Below are positions 57,851-64,000 of a DNA stretch of 64,000 bases, one piece after another (position 1 is the stretch's first letter; the number at the start of each line of letters is the position of its first letter). This DNA is from Pigmentiphaga sp. NML030171 (GTDB taxonomy: Bacteria; Pseudomonadota; Gammaproteobacteria; Burkholderiales; Burkholderiaceae_B). The DNA lies in contig NZ_NINX01000039.1 in NCBI RefSeq assembly GCF_002188635.1, forward strand, positions 270,519 through 334,518, written 5' to 3'. Both the position numbers and the translations under genes were made by a program. The notes under the pieces are model-generated. The model was given only the letters and a program-made list of their open reading frames with translations. It was not told where the DNA came from and searched no databases.

Positions 57851-57869
57851 ATACAAAATTTTGTATAAT
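57851..57869 (+). promoter_or_regulatory. Palindromic operator and -10 of the toxin-antitoxin pair
   Basis: A perfect 16-base palindrome ATACAAAATTTTGTAT (57851-57866) overlaps a perfect -10 TATAAT (57864-57869). The -10 is only six bases before the toxin ATG at 57876, so transcription would start at or next to the start codon. Confidence 0.75.
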
Positions 57870-57875
57870 TCATGC

Positions 57876-58214
57876 ATGGTAAATCCCAAATCCGTCGAGT
57901 TCCGAGGCAGTGCCCTTGACGACCTCCGCGCGTTTCCGCTTGGACCTAGACGCGAGGCCGGCCATCAACTTGATCAGGTACAGAATGGCCAGGAGCCGGA
58001 CGACTGGAAACCCATGCCCACCGTGGGCCAAGGTGTAAGGGAGATCCGGATTCGTGACGCAGCAGGAGCGTTCCGGATCATATACATTGCCAAGTTCGCT
58101 GATGCCGTTTATGTCCTTCACTGCTTCCAGAAGAAGACAGAAAAAACCAGCAAGGCGGACTTGGAATTGGCGTCCAAGCGTTACCGCGATTTGTTGAAGG
58201 AACTAAGGCTATGA
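57876..58214 (+). CDS. RelE/HigB-type toxin (Gp49-like)
   Basis: A 111-residue toxin-like mRNA interferase: FRGSALDDLRAFP at the start, VREIRIRDAAGAFRIIYIAK in the middle and the family end FQKKTEKTSKADLELASKR. ATG 57876 is used because the palindromic promoter lies directly before it. Its stop overlaps the antitoxin start (ATGA), the toxin-first order of higBA modules. Confidence 0.87.
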   Translation: MVNPKSVEFRGSALDDLRAFPLGPRREAGHQLDQVQNGQEPDDWKPMPTVGQGVREIRIRDAAGAFRIIYIAKFADAVYVLHCFQKKTEKTSKADLELASKRYRDLLKELRL

Positions 58215-58492
58215 GCAATCAACGCTTTACCAGCGTCTGGGATGCGATCGAGGACACCCCGGAAGAAGCGGAGAACATGAAGTTGCGCTCGGTCCTCATG
58301 ACAGCGCTGAAGAACCACATCGCCCGCACCGAGATGAGCCAGCAGCAGGCCGCGAAGCTCTTCGGTGTAACCCAGCCGCGGGTCTCTGATCTGATGCGTG
58401 GCAAGATCAACCTGTTTGGCCTCGATGCTCTGGTGAACATGGCGACGGCCGCCGGGCTGCACATCGAGATGCGGATCCTGGAATCCACCTGA
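58211..58492 (+). CDS. HigA-type antitoxin with Xre helix-turn-helix
   Basis: A 93-residue protein with a helix-turn-helix (EMSQQQAAKLFGVTQPRVSD) that likely binds the palindrome at 57851-57866 and neutralises the toxin. Translationally coupled to the toxin gene by a four-base overlap. Confidence 0.88.
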   Translation: MSNQRFTSVWDAIEDTPEEAENMKLRSVLMTALKNHIARTEMSQQQAAKLFGVTQPRVSDLMRGKINLFGLDALVNMATAAGLHIEMRILEST

Positions 58493-58534
58493 CCCCAAAA
58501 CAGAAAGGCCCGGCACGAAAATTCGTACCGGGCC
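58493..58534 (-). terminator. Terminator after tRNA-Val
   Basis: GGCCCGGTACGAA pairs with TTCGTGCCGGGCC (one G-T) on the minus strand and is followed by TTTCTGTTTT. It ends tRNA-Val transcription and sits at the 3' end of the convergent antitoxin gene. Confidence 0.85.
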
Positions 58535-58543
58535 CCTGGAATC

Positions 58544-58620
58544 TGGTAGGCGCGATTGGATTCGAACCAACGACCCCCACCATGTCAAGGTGGTGCTCTA
58601 ACCAACTGAGCTACGCGCCT
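58544..58620 (-). tRNA. tRNA-Val(GAC)
   Basis: A 77-base cloverleaf: acceptor AGGCGCG/CGCGCCT, D arm AGCTCAGTTGGTTAGAGC, anticodon stem CCACC/GGTGG with loop TTGACAT (anticodon GAC), T arm GGTTCGAATCC and encoded CCA. Reads GUC/GUU. Confidence 0.95.
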
Positions 58621-58644
58621 GCTGTTTGTGCAGCGAAGAATTAA

Positions 58645-58674
58645 ATTCTACATGGTTTTTTTCATGAGTGTCAA
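58645..58674 (-). promoter_or_regulatory. Promoter of tRNA-Val
   Basis: Leftward TTGACA (58669-58674) and TAGAAT (58645-58650) separated by 18 bases; start expected about 20 bases before the tRNA. Confidence 0.8.
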
Positions 58675-58686
58675 ACAGTGATCGCC

Positions 58687-59460
58687 TCACGCGCTGCCGC
58701 ACAACAGCCGGGTCAACGTACGCGACTCTTGCGACACCAGCGCAGCGATTTCATCGACCTGTTCTTTCCCCAGGCGGGCGCTGGGACCGAAAACCACGAT
58801 CGCCCCAGCGACCTTGCCCGGTTTATCGAAAAAGGGAGCGGCGATCGACACCGCGCCGCGTAGCAGTTCTTCCTTGCTGACGGCATAACCATGGCTGCGA
58901 ACGAACTCCAGCTCCGCGCGATAGGCATCGAAGTCCACGTCCACCCCTGCCAGATAGTCCTTCAGCTCCTGCGGCGTCATCTCCATATGCGCCAGGATCG
59001 CATGGCCGCTCGCGCCGAAAACCAGGCGTTCCCGGTGTCCGATCCCGCGCTTGAAACTCAGCGCGTGTGCACTCGGAAACTCGGCGATGCACAGGCGGTA
59101 GTCGCCCTGCCGCACGAATAACGCCACCGTCTCGCCCGTCAGCTTCCAGACGTTGCGCAGTACCGGCTCGGCCAACTCGGCCAGATTCAGCGACGCCGTC
59201 CAGACATGGGACAAGTGCGCAACGGCGGGGCCCAGGTTGAACTTCTGCGGATCGCCCGAGGAGACCAGAAAACCGCTGTCTTCGAGCGTGTAGAGCAGGC
59301 GGTAAAGCGTTGGCCGGCTCAGGTCGACCCGGTCGAGCAATTCGGTTGCCGTCAGCTCCGGATCCTGCACGGTGAAGGCCTTCAGGATGTCCAGCGCTCG
59401 GCTGACCGCGCGGACACTTTCGTTCTGGCTCGTGGATGCCGGTTTTCTTTTTATTCCCAT
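58687..59460 (-). CDS. IclR-family transcriptional regulator
   Basis: A 257-residue IclR regulator: N-terminal winged helix (LTATELLDRVDLSRPTLYRLL) and C-terminal effector domain (GASGHAILAHMEM, VSIAAPFFDKPGKVAGAIVV). ATG 59460 is used; the frame upstream runs into the operator. Divergent from the short-chain dehydrogenase, which it likely controls through the repeats at 59508-59583. Confidence 0.89.
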   Translation of the reverse strand: MGIKRKPASTSQNESVRAVSRALDILKAFTVQDPELTATELLDRVDLSRPTLYRLLYTLEDSGFLVSSGDPQKFNLGPAVAHLSHVWTASLNLAELAEPVLRNVWKLTGETVALFVRQGDYRLCIAEFPSAHALSFKRGIGHRERLVFGASGHAILAHMEMTPQELKDYLAGVDVDFDAYRAELEFVRSHGYAVSKEELLRGAVSIAAPFFDKPGKVAGAIVVFGPSARLGKEQVDEIAALVSQESRTLTRLLCGSA

Positions 59461-59507
59461 TATTCGATGTTCCCCCGCTCGTTCGCGGATACTTGTTTTG
59501 TCCTCTG

Positions 59508-59583
59508 TACGGACAATTATCTCAGAAATTGACAGTTCCAATAATTGTCCATAAGATAAATATTGAGTCCGTTATATGGACAA
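59508..59583. promoter_or_regulatory. IclR-type operator with three TTGTCCATA-like half-sites
   Basis: TACGGACAATTAT (59508-59520), ATAATTGTCCATA (59541-59553) and TATGGACAA (59575-59583). Sites 1 and 2 form an inverted pair, and sites 2 and 3 form a perfect 9-base inverted repeat TTGTCCATA/TATGGACAA. They fill the gap between the IclR and dehydrogenase genes. Confidence 0.65.
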
Positions 59584-59595
59584 AAAGGAGACGAA

Positions 59596-60501
59596 ATGAG
59601 TAGATTGGAAGGACGGGTAGCCATCGTCACCGGCGGCGGACACGGCATCGGCAAGGCCTATGCCCACCGCCTGGCGCAGGAGGGCGCGGCGATCGTCGTT
59701 GCCGAACTGGATGGCGAGGCAGGTTCGGCCGTCGCGCAGGAATTGGTCGCCGGCGGCCACCGAGCCCTGGCGATCCAGACCGACGTTTCCAACCCGGACA
59801 GCGTGAAGCGCATGGCCGCCTCGGCGGTCGAGCATCTCGGCAAGATCGACATCCTGGTCAACAACGCGGCCATCTTCGCCACGGTGCCGATGTCGCGCGC
59901 GGCCTTCGACCAGATCAGCATCGAAGAATGGGACCGCATGATGAGCGTCAACCTGAAAGGCGCCTGGCTCGCCAGTCTCGCGGTCATCCCCCACATGCGG
60001 GAACGGAGCTACGGCAAGATCATCAACATCAGCTCCAGCACCGCCATCAAGGGTTCGCCCGGCCGCATCCACTACGTGGCATCGAAAGCCGGCGTCCTGG
60101 GTTTCACCAAGACGCTCGCCAACGAAGTCGGCGCCCACAACATCTGCGTCAACTGCGTGGCTCCGGGCAGCACGCTCTCGGAAGAAAGTCCCGACGCGGG
60201 CACGCTCAAGATGCGCAACGACGCCGCCTCCGTACGCGCCCTGAAACGGGTCCAGGCCCCCCAGGACCTGACCGGCGCCGTCGTGTTCTTCGCCTCACCG
60301 GACAGCGACTTCATCACCGGCCAGACCCTGATGAATGATTTGTCGACAGTATTTATGAGCTTTGCATGTATGATGACCGTTGACCTCGACCCGTTGGGTC
60401 CGTCAGATGTATGGACAGGGCAGCCTCGCGCGGCAATCCGCACGAGGCTGCCGGCAACCAGCAGTGATTTGGAAAGTTTGAGATGCGTGAAGCTCCAGTG
60501 A
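59596..60501 (+). CDS. Short-chain dehydrogenase/reductase with altered C-terminus
   Basis: A 301-residue frame whose first 245 residues are a normal FabG-like SDR: cofactor motif TGGGHGIG (12-19), NNAA, and catalytic Tyr160/Lys164 in HYVASKAG. At TGQTL (residues 241-245) the normal ending would be xVDGG within a few residues; instead the frame runs into 56 unrelated residues from AT-rich DNA (from about 60331) and overlaps the next gene. So the real C-terminus appears lost by deletion or recombination. AAGGAG precedes ATG 59596. Activity uncertain. Confidence 0.8.
   Translation: MSRLEGRVAIVTGGGHGIGKAYAHRLAQEGAAIVVAELDGEAGSAVAQELVAGGHRALAIQTDVSNPDSVKRMAASAVEHLGKIDILVNNAAIFATVPMSRAAFDQISIEEWDRMMSVNLKGAWLASLAVIPHMRERSYGKIINISSSTAIKGSPGRIHYVASKAGVLGFTKTLANEVGAHNICVNCVAPGSTLSEESPDAGTLKMRNDAASVRALKRVQAPQDLTGAVVFFASPDSDFITGQTLMNDLSTVFMSFACMMTVDLDPLGPSDVWTGQPRAAIRTRLPATSSDLESLRCVKLQ
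60331..60482 (+). other. AT-richer junction before LysR gene
   Basis: Sequence composition changes abruptly after the SDR motif TGQTL. The stretch holds a likely LysR-gene promoter area and a hairpin GCAGCCTCG/CGAGGCTGC (about 60421-60452) without a T-run. It may mark the join of two formerly separate segments. Confidence 0.45.
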
Positions 60502-61451
60502 AACCAATCTCGCGTCAGGTTGACCTGAACTTGCTCGATCTGTTTGACGCCATATTCAGGACCAGAAACCTTACCGAAGCAGGCCAGTCCCTCGGCCTGA
60601 GCCAGCCCGCGATGAGCCACTCGCTGTCGCGGCTACGCGAGATGTACGAAGATCCGCTGTTTGTACGCTCACGCCAGGGATTGCAGCCAACCCCCTTTGC
60701 CGAACGGCTCGCCGGACCGGTCGCCGCGGCGCTCCAGATAGTCCGCGGCACGCTTGAGAAAACGTCGTTCAATCCACTGACGGCCAACCGCACCTTCCGG
60801 ATTGCCATGACCGACCTCGGCGAACAGCTCCTGCTGCCGATGCTGGTCAAGCGGCTCGCCGTCGAGGCACCGCACGTCCGCATCGAAACCCAGGACAAGA
60901 CCATCGGCCCGGTCGCCGAGGCGCTGGCGACCGGTGAGCTCGACGTGGGGATAGGTTTCATCTCGGGGAAGATCCCGGGGATCTACCAGCGCGTATTGTT
61001 CAGCGATGATTACGTTTGCGTGGTGCGCGAGGATCACCCAATGGTCAGGTCGCCGGCGATCTCGCTCGAAGCGTTCAGACAGATGGGCCACGTCCTGGCC
61101 GATCTTCCGGGCGGCGCGCATACCGGCGTTATCGAAAAGATCCTCAAGGCGCCTACGCTGAATGCCAACGTTGTGCTCAAGGTGAACCACTTCCTGTCGA
61201 TCGCGCCGCTGATCGCCAACACCGGCCTGATTGCGACCGTGCCGAGAAACCTGGCCACGACCTTCGTGAATTCATGGAAACTGCGGCTGGTCCAGCCACC
61301 GTTCCAGTTTCCATCGTTCGACGTGACGCAATACTGGCACCAGCGCTACGACCACGAACCGAGCAATGTCTGGCTGCGCAACATACTCGGATCGATCTCG
61401 CGCGATGTGGAGCGTGCCGACCTGGCCAAGACAGTCATCCAGGGCGATTGA
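60483..61451 (+). CDS. LysR-family transcriptional regulator (NodD/PcpR type)
   Basis: A 322-residue LysR regulator with an N-terminal helix-turn-helix (LTEAGQSLGLSQPAMSHSLS) and an effector domain ending KTVIQGD. The early VDLNLLDLFDAIFRTRN is typical of NodD/PcpR/LinR-type activators of aromatic degradation. No obvious target gene remains beside it: the truncated SDR is on its left and an IS element on its right, so its regulon partner may have been lost. Confidence 0.87.
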   Translation: MREAPVKPISRQVDLNLLDLFDAIFRTRNLTEAGQSLGLSQPAMSHSLSRLREMYEDPLFVRSRQGLQPTPFAERLAGPVAAALQIVRGTLEKTSFNPLTANRTFRIAMTDLGEQLLLPMLVKRLAVEAPHVRIETQDKTIGPVAEALATGELDVGIGFISGKIPGIYQRVLFSDDYVCVVREDHPMVRSPAISLEAFRQMGHVLADLPGGAHTGVIEKILKAPTLNANVVLKVNHFLSIAPLIANTGLIATVPRNLATTFVNSWKLRLVQPPFQFPSFDVTQYWHQRYDHEPSNVWLRNILGSISRDVERADLAKTVIQGD

Positions 61452-61569
61452 TTTTCCGGCCGGCGCAGGCGCTTCAGGTCGTCGCGCCGCGGCATGCCGA
61501 CGGCAGGTTTCCCTGTTCGACCGGGCTTTAATGGAATGGACGCATCCTTCCTGACACGGTATTGATATG

Positions 61570-62615
61570 GGCTTTGTTGCGCAAATCAGGCTGGGCCAGC
61601 ATGGGACCCGCACGTCTGGTAGCCTGAACGGATGAAACCATCTCCACAGAAGTACCGCACGACCAACTGGAAGACGTACAACGAAGCGCTCAAGGCACGT
61701 GGTTCGCTGCTCATCTGGCTTGATCCGAAGATGAACTGGCACGGCCAGCCGAGTGGCAAGCGCGGGCGCAGCCAGATGTTCAGCGACGAGGCGATCCAGT
61801 TCTGCCTGAGTATCAAATGCCTGTTCAATCTGCCGCTGCGCCAGGCCATGGCCATGACGCAAAGCTTGCTGAGCCTGGCTGGACTTGACTGGTCGGTGCC
61901 AGATTACAGCACGGTCAGCCGGCGGCAAAAGACGCTGCAGGTTGCTATCGGGGCAGTACCGACCACGACGGGCTTGCATCTGCTGGTGGACAGCACGGGC
62001 ATCAAGATGCTGGGTGAAGGCGAGTGGAAGACGAAAAAGCATGGCGCAGACTATCGCCGCCAATGGCGTAAGGTGCATCTCGGGATCGACGCGTCCACGC
62101 TCGAGATTCGGGCCATGGAAGTGACCGACAACAGTGTCGGCGACGCACCTGTCCTGCCAGCACTGCTCAGCCAGATTCCTGCCGACGAGAAGATTGCCAG
62201 TGTCAGTGGCGACGGCGCTTACGACACCAAGGACTGCCATGAGGCCATCGCTTTGCGCGCCGCGCATGCCATCATCCCGACCCGCAAGAACGCCAAGCCT
62301 TGGAAGGCGAACCGCTGTGGTGCAGATGCGCGTAACGATATCCTCCAGGCGACCAAAAGGGTAGGACGGGCAATATGGAAGAGATGGAGCGGCTACCACC
62401 GGCGCAGCCTTGTAGAAACCAAAATGCGCTGCTTCAAGCTGCTGGGTGAACGTGTGATGGCACGCGACTTTGACCGTCAGGTCGCCGAGCTACAAGTGCG
62501 GGCTGCCGTGCTGAACCGCTTTACTCGACTGGGTACCCCGGTCACGGTCCCAGTGTTATAAAACGAACCACAAATAGCGTCAGCTCGGTCTCCGCTCAAT
62601 TTGCTCAACAAAGCC
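61570..62615 (+). mobile_element. IS5-family insertion sequence (IS903-like group)
   Basis: A complete element of 1046 bases. Terminal inverted repeats are GGCTTTGTTGCGCAAAT (left) and GGCTTTGTTGAGCAAAT (right, inverted), 16 of 17 matching, and one transposase gene fills it. The flanks ATTGATATG (left) and TCTCGCCGG (right) differ, so there is no 9-base target duplication, suggesting a deletion or recombination next to the element. Confidence 0.88.
61632..62561 (+). CDS. IS5-family transposase
   Basis: A 309-residue DDE transposase. Catalytic residues: D120 (LLVDSTGIK), D194 (VSGDGAYDTK) and E262 within the Y-(2)-R-(3)-E-(6)-K signature (YHRRSLVETKMRCFK). Full length for the IS903 group, so the element could be active. 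Confidence 0.93.
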   Translation: MKPSPQKYRTTNWKTYNEALKARGSLLIWLDPKMNWHGQPSGKRGRSQMFSDEAIQFCLSIKCLFNLPLRQAMAMTQSLLSLAGLDWSVPDYSTVSRRQKTLQVAIGAVPTTTGLHLLVDSTGIKMLGEGEWKTKKHGADYRRQWRKVHLGIDASTLEIRAMEVTDNSVGDAPVLPALLSQIPADEKIASVSGDGAYDTKDCHEAIALRAAHAIIPTRKNAKPWKANRCGADARNDILQATKRVGRAIWKRWSGYHRRSLVETKMRCFKLLGERVMARDFDRQVAELQVRAAVLNRFTRLGTPVTVPVL

Positions 62616-63515
62616 TCTCGCCGGCGGCAAGAAACTGCTCCGTCTTCTGTTGCTGAGCTTCTTCACGGCGCTGCTGCTCGACCTCGGCCGCCTGGCGGTC
62701 GAACCCTTGCTGGCGCTGCTGATCGGTACGCTCACTCTCAGCCTGGCTTCGTTGCTCGTACTCCAGTAATCGCTTCGCCTCCCGCGCTCGCTTTGCCTTT
62801 AATGCCGCTACTCGTGCCGCGGCCAGGGCCGGCTCGATTTCTTCAAGCAGAGAGGCCTCAGCCGCTTCCACAGCTGGATGGTGTAGCCAAGTAGTGGCGC
62901 TGCACCCTCGGAATAGAATCGCTTCGAGAATTTCGAATGTGGCATCGCGGACATCGGACAGATCGACTTCGACAGCAGCTAAGCCAAGCTCTCGCAGCGT
63001 CGCTATCTTGCTCTCGTCGGCAAAATGCGTGACCGCGACCTCAACCGCGATTTTGCCGAAGCCGGCGAGGTCGACCAGCACGTCTGGTCGAATGGAGCCA
63101 ACGGCCTGCTCCAGCTCGACGTGCAGAAGCTCGCGGCTGGCCGAGGCCCATATCATCCTGCTGGCCCGGTGGACCGTCGCCATAGCGTCGGGCACCTCAA
63201 CCGAAGCGATGAGGGCAGGGAAGAAGAAAAGCTTTCGGTCGTATATCAGCTGCTTCGCCGCGAGATGGATTGATGTCTCGGTCGCAGAAGCGCAATCGGC
63301 TCCTGGGAATGCGCGAAATGGGGTGCGCGCTTGCCCGCTCGGCAATGCTTCGCATATACAGGACGCGAGCACGCCGGACATACGCAACCACATTGCTTTC
63401 CGATCGGGACCTGCCGCGGCTCATACATGCGGCCATCGGCGATCCCTTTGCCGAAGGGGATAGATTCGCTGGCGCGGCCAGGCCCACTCTGGCGGGAATG
63501 CAGGTCGGTGATCAA
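62605..63515 (-). pseudogene. CoiA-like/PD-(D/E)XK nuclease gene, frameshifted and truncated by IS
   Basis: Two frames together give one protein. The first (TTG 63515 onward) has a zinc-ribbon-like CVCPACSRPVYAKHC and ends KRAPHFAHSQ; the second continues PGADCASATETSIHLAAKQL and holds a PD-(D/E)XK-like core (RPDVLVDLAG, IAVEVAVTHF), then a Glu/Arg/Gln-rich coiled coil. Joining them needs one extra C in a CCC run at about 63305-63307 (plus-strand GGG). The second frame runs into the IS5 right end at 62615, and its last three residues come from the IS. Family: CoiA-like competence/nuclease proteins. Confidence 0.75.
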
Positions 63516-63517
63516 GC

Positions 63518-63796
63518 TTAATTCGCAGCGGACATGATCGCTTCGAGGTGGTCGATCGCATCGCGCAAGATGCGGTCTTGCCAGCCCCTACCTGTATAGG
63601 TGCGGGTGCCGGCGTGCTGGCGAGGCTTTCCATACCCGCAGCCGTAGATCCGCCGCTCAAAGTCGATGGTAACGAAACCGCCGCCCAGTTCGCGCGGCCG
63701 CAGGATGCAGACACACTTGTCGTCCTGCAGCCGTTCATGGGTCCAGCCTTCCTGCTGTTCGTGATATCGCAATTCGGTAATTGCCTCATTCGTCAT
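63518..63796 (-). CDS. Hypothetical small protein upstream of CoiA-like gene
   Basis: A 92-residue soluble protein of no family I recognise. It contains a charged N-terminus, one cysteine pair region (DDKCVCILRP), and a Gly/Tyr/Arg-rich centre (RRIYGCGYGKPRQHAGTRTY). It ends three bases before the TTG start of the broken nuclease gene on the same strand, so the two formed one operon. ATG 63796 is preceded by GGGGGG-type purines. Confidence 0.5.
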   Translation of the reverse strand: MTNEAITELRYHEQQEGWTHERLQDDKCVCILRPRELGGGFVTIDFERRIYGCGYGKPRQHAGTRTYTGRGWQDRILRDAIDHLEAIMSAAN

Positions 63797-63873
63797 GTGA
63801 ACCCCCCTGTGCATCGTCGTTCGGCAATTGTAGGGTCACCATATCGGATTGCAACTAACTTTGGCGTTGCCTT

Positions 63874-64000
63874 GTAACTGCTCCATGAACCCCATCCTAT
63901 TTTCCAGTGCAAATGAAGAGCACAGTTCAATCCGTCATGATTGAAGACGGAGTCAAGGATGTCGGAAGCGCAGGCGCAGTGGGCCAGGCACTTGGAAGCG
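63874..64000 (+). mobile_element. Start of an IS66-type element (cut by window edge)
   Basis: The sequence GTAACTGCTCC at 63874 resembles the GTAA-type ends of IS66 elements, and 85 bases later a frame starts that matches the first accessory gene. Only the left end is visible. Confidence 0.5.
63959..64000 (+). CDS. IS66-family accessory protein TnpA, N-terminal fragment
   Basis: Only 14 residues are visible, MSEAQAQWARHLEA, which match the usual start of the small IS66 TnpA helper protein. Identification rests on recall of that start and on the nearby GTAA end. Another open frame from 63913 overlaps it. Confidence 0.5.
   Translation, partial: MSEAQAQWARHLEA

Noticed and set aside
58544..58620. 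tRNA-Val as an integration site with duplicated 3' end
   Set aside because: I saw no second copy of the tRNA 3' end in the window and no integrase gene.

Overview
The window is GC-rich DNA from a beta-proteobacterium. Gene order and protein character point to the Burkholderiales, most likely the Alcaligenaceae (Bordetella/Achromobacter group). Supporting signs are the thrS-infC-rpmI-rplT-pheS-pheT-ihfA-merR array, the surE-pcm-nlpD cluster, and two solitary Bug/TctC-type periplasmic binding proteins, a family greatly expanded in that group. The genus is inferred from recall of families; no database was searched.

Region 1 (1-10.6 kb) is core genome. A same-strand array is read from the right: ndk, rlmN, rodZ, ispG, hisS, yfgM-like, bamB, der, hfq, hflX (cut by the window edge). 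It covers nucleotide balance, RNA modification, cell shape, isoprenoids, outer-membrane assembly and RNA/ribosome GTPases. A Bax-inhibitor-1-like membrane protein is divergent from ndk. Region 2 (10.6-16 kb) is rlmD, a PolB-like exonuclease, nlpD, pcm and surE; rpoS, often next to nlpD, is not there.

Region 3 (16-33 kb) is a mosaic of small regulator-target modules: LysR/azoreductase, a DMT exporter, an AraC/CynX-type MFS pair resembling nimR/nimT, a Bug protein, hexose-6-phosphate mutarotase, a PadR/siderophore-reductase pair resembling yqjI/yqjH, an isolated ATP synthase epsilon-like gene, an MgtC unit with a long leader, a TetR/Rieske-oxygenase pair, and a beta-propeller/deacetylase/fatty-acid-hydroxylase run followed by fabA.

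Region 4 (33-57.7 kb) holds the stress cluster prkA-yeaH-spoVR, tRNA-Pro(GGG), an Lrp/E1-dehydrogenase pair resembling mdeR/mdeB but without mdeA, a LuxR-type regulator, and the translation array thrS to merR. Upstream of thrS is a leader with a 17-codon ORF containing tandem Thr codons and an intrinsic terminator. Then come a DNA-binding-domain/citrate-synthase fusion, a Bug protein, a class II aldolase and a two-subunit molybdenum hydroxylase.

Region 5 (57.8-64 kb) looks accessory: a HigBA-like toxin-antitoxin pair with an apparently leaderless promoter, tRNA-Val(GAC), an IclR-controlled short-chain dehydrogenase whose C-terminus has been replaced, a LysR gene, a complete IS5-family element without target duplication, a nuclease-like gene broken by both a frameshift and the IS, and the start of an IS66-type element.

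Scattered through the core is a family of GC-rich palindromic intergenic repeats. At two loci they sit as inverted copies around a terminator-like hairpin. I found no CRISPR array, rRNA or integrase. No single clearly new multi-gene system emerged; the best leads are the thrS leader, the mgtC leader, the repeat family, the orphan epsilon subunit and the rearranged right end.
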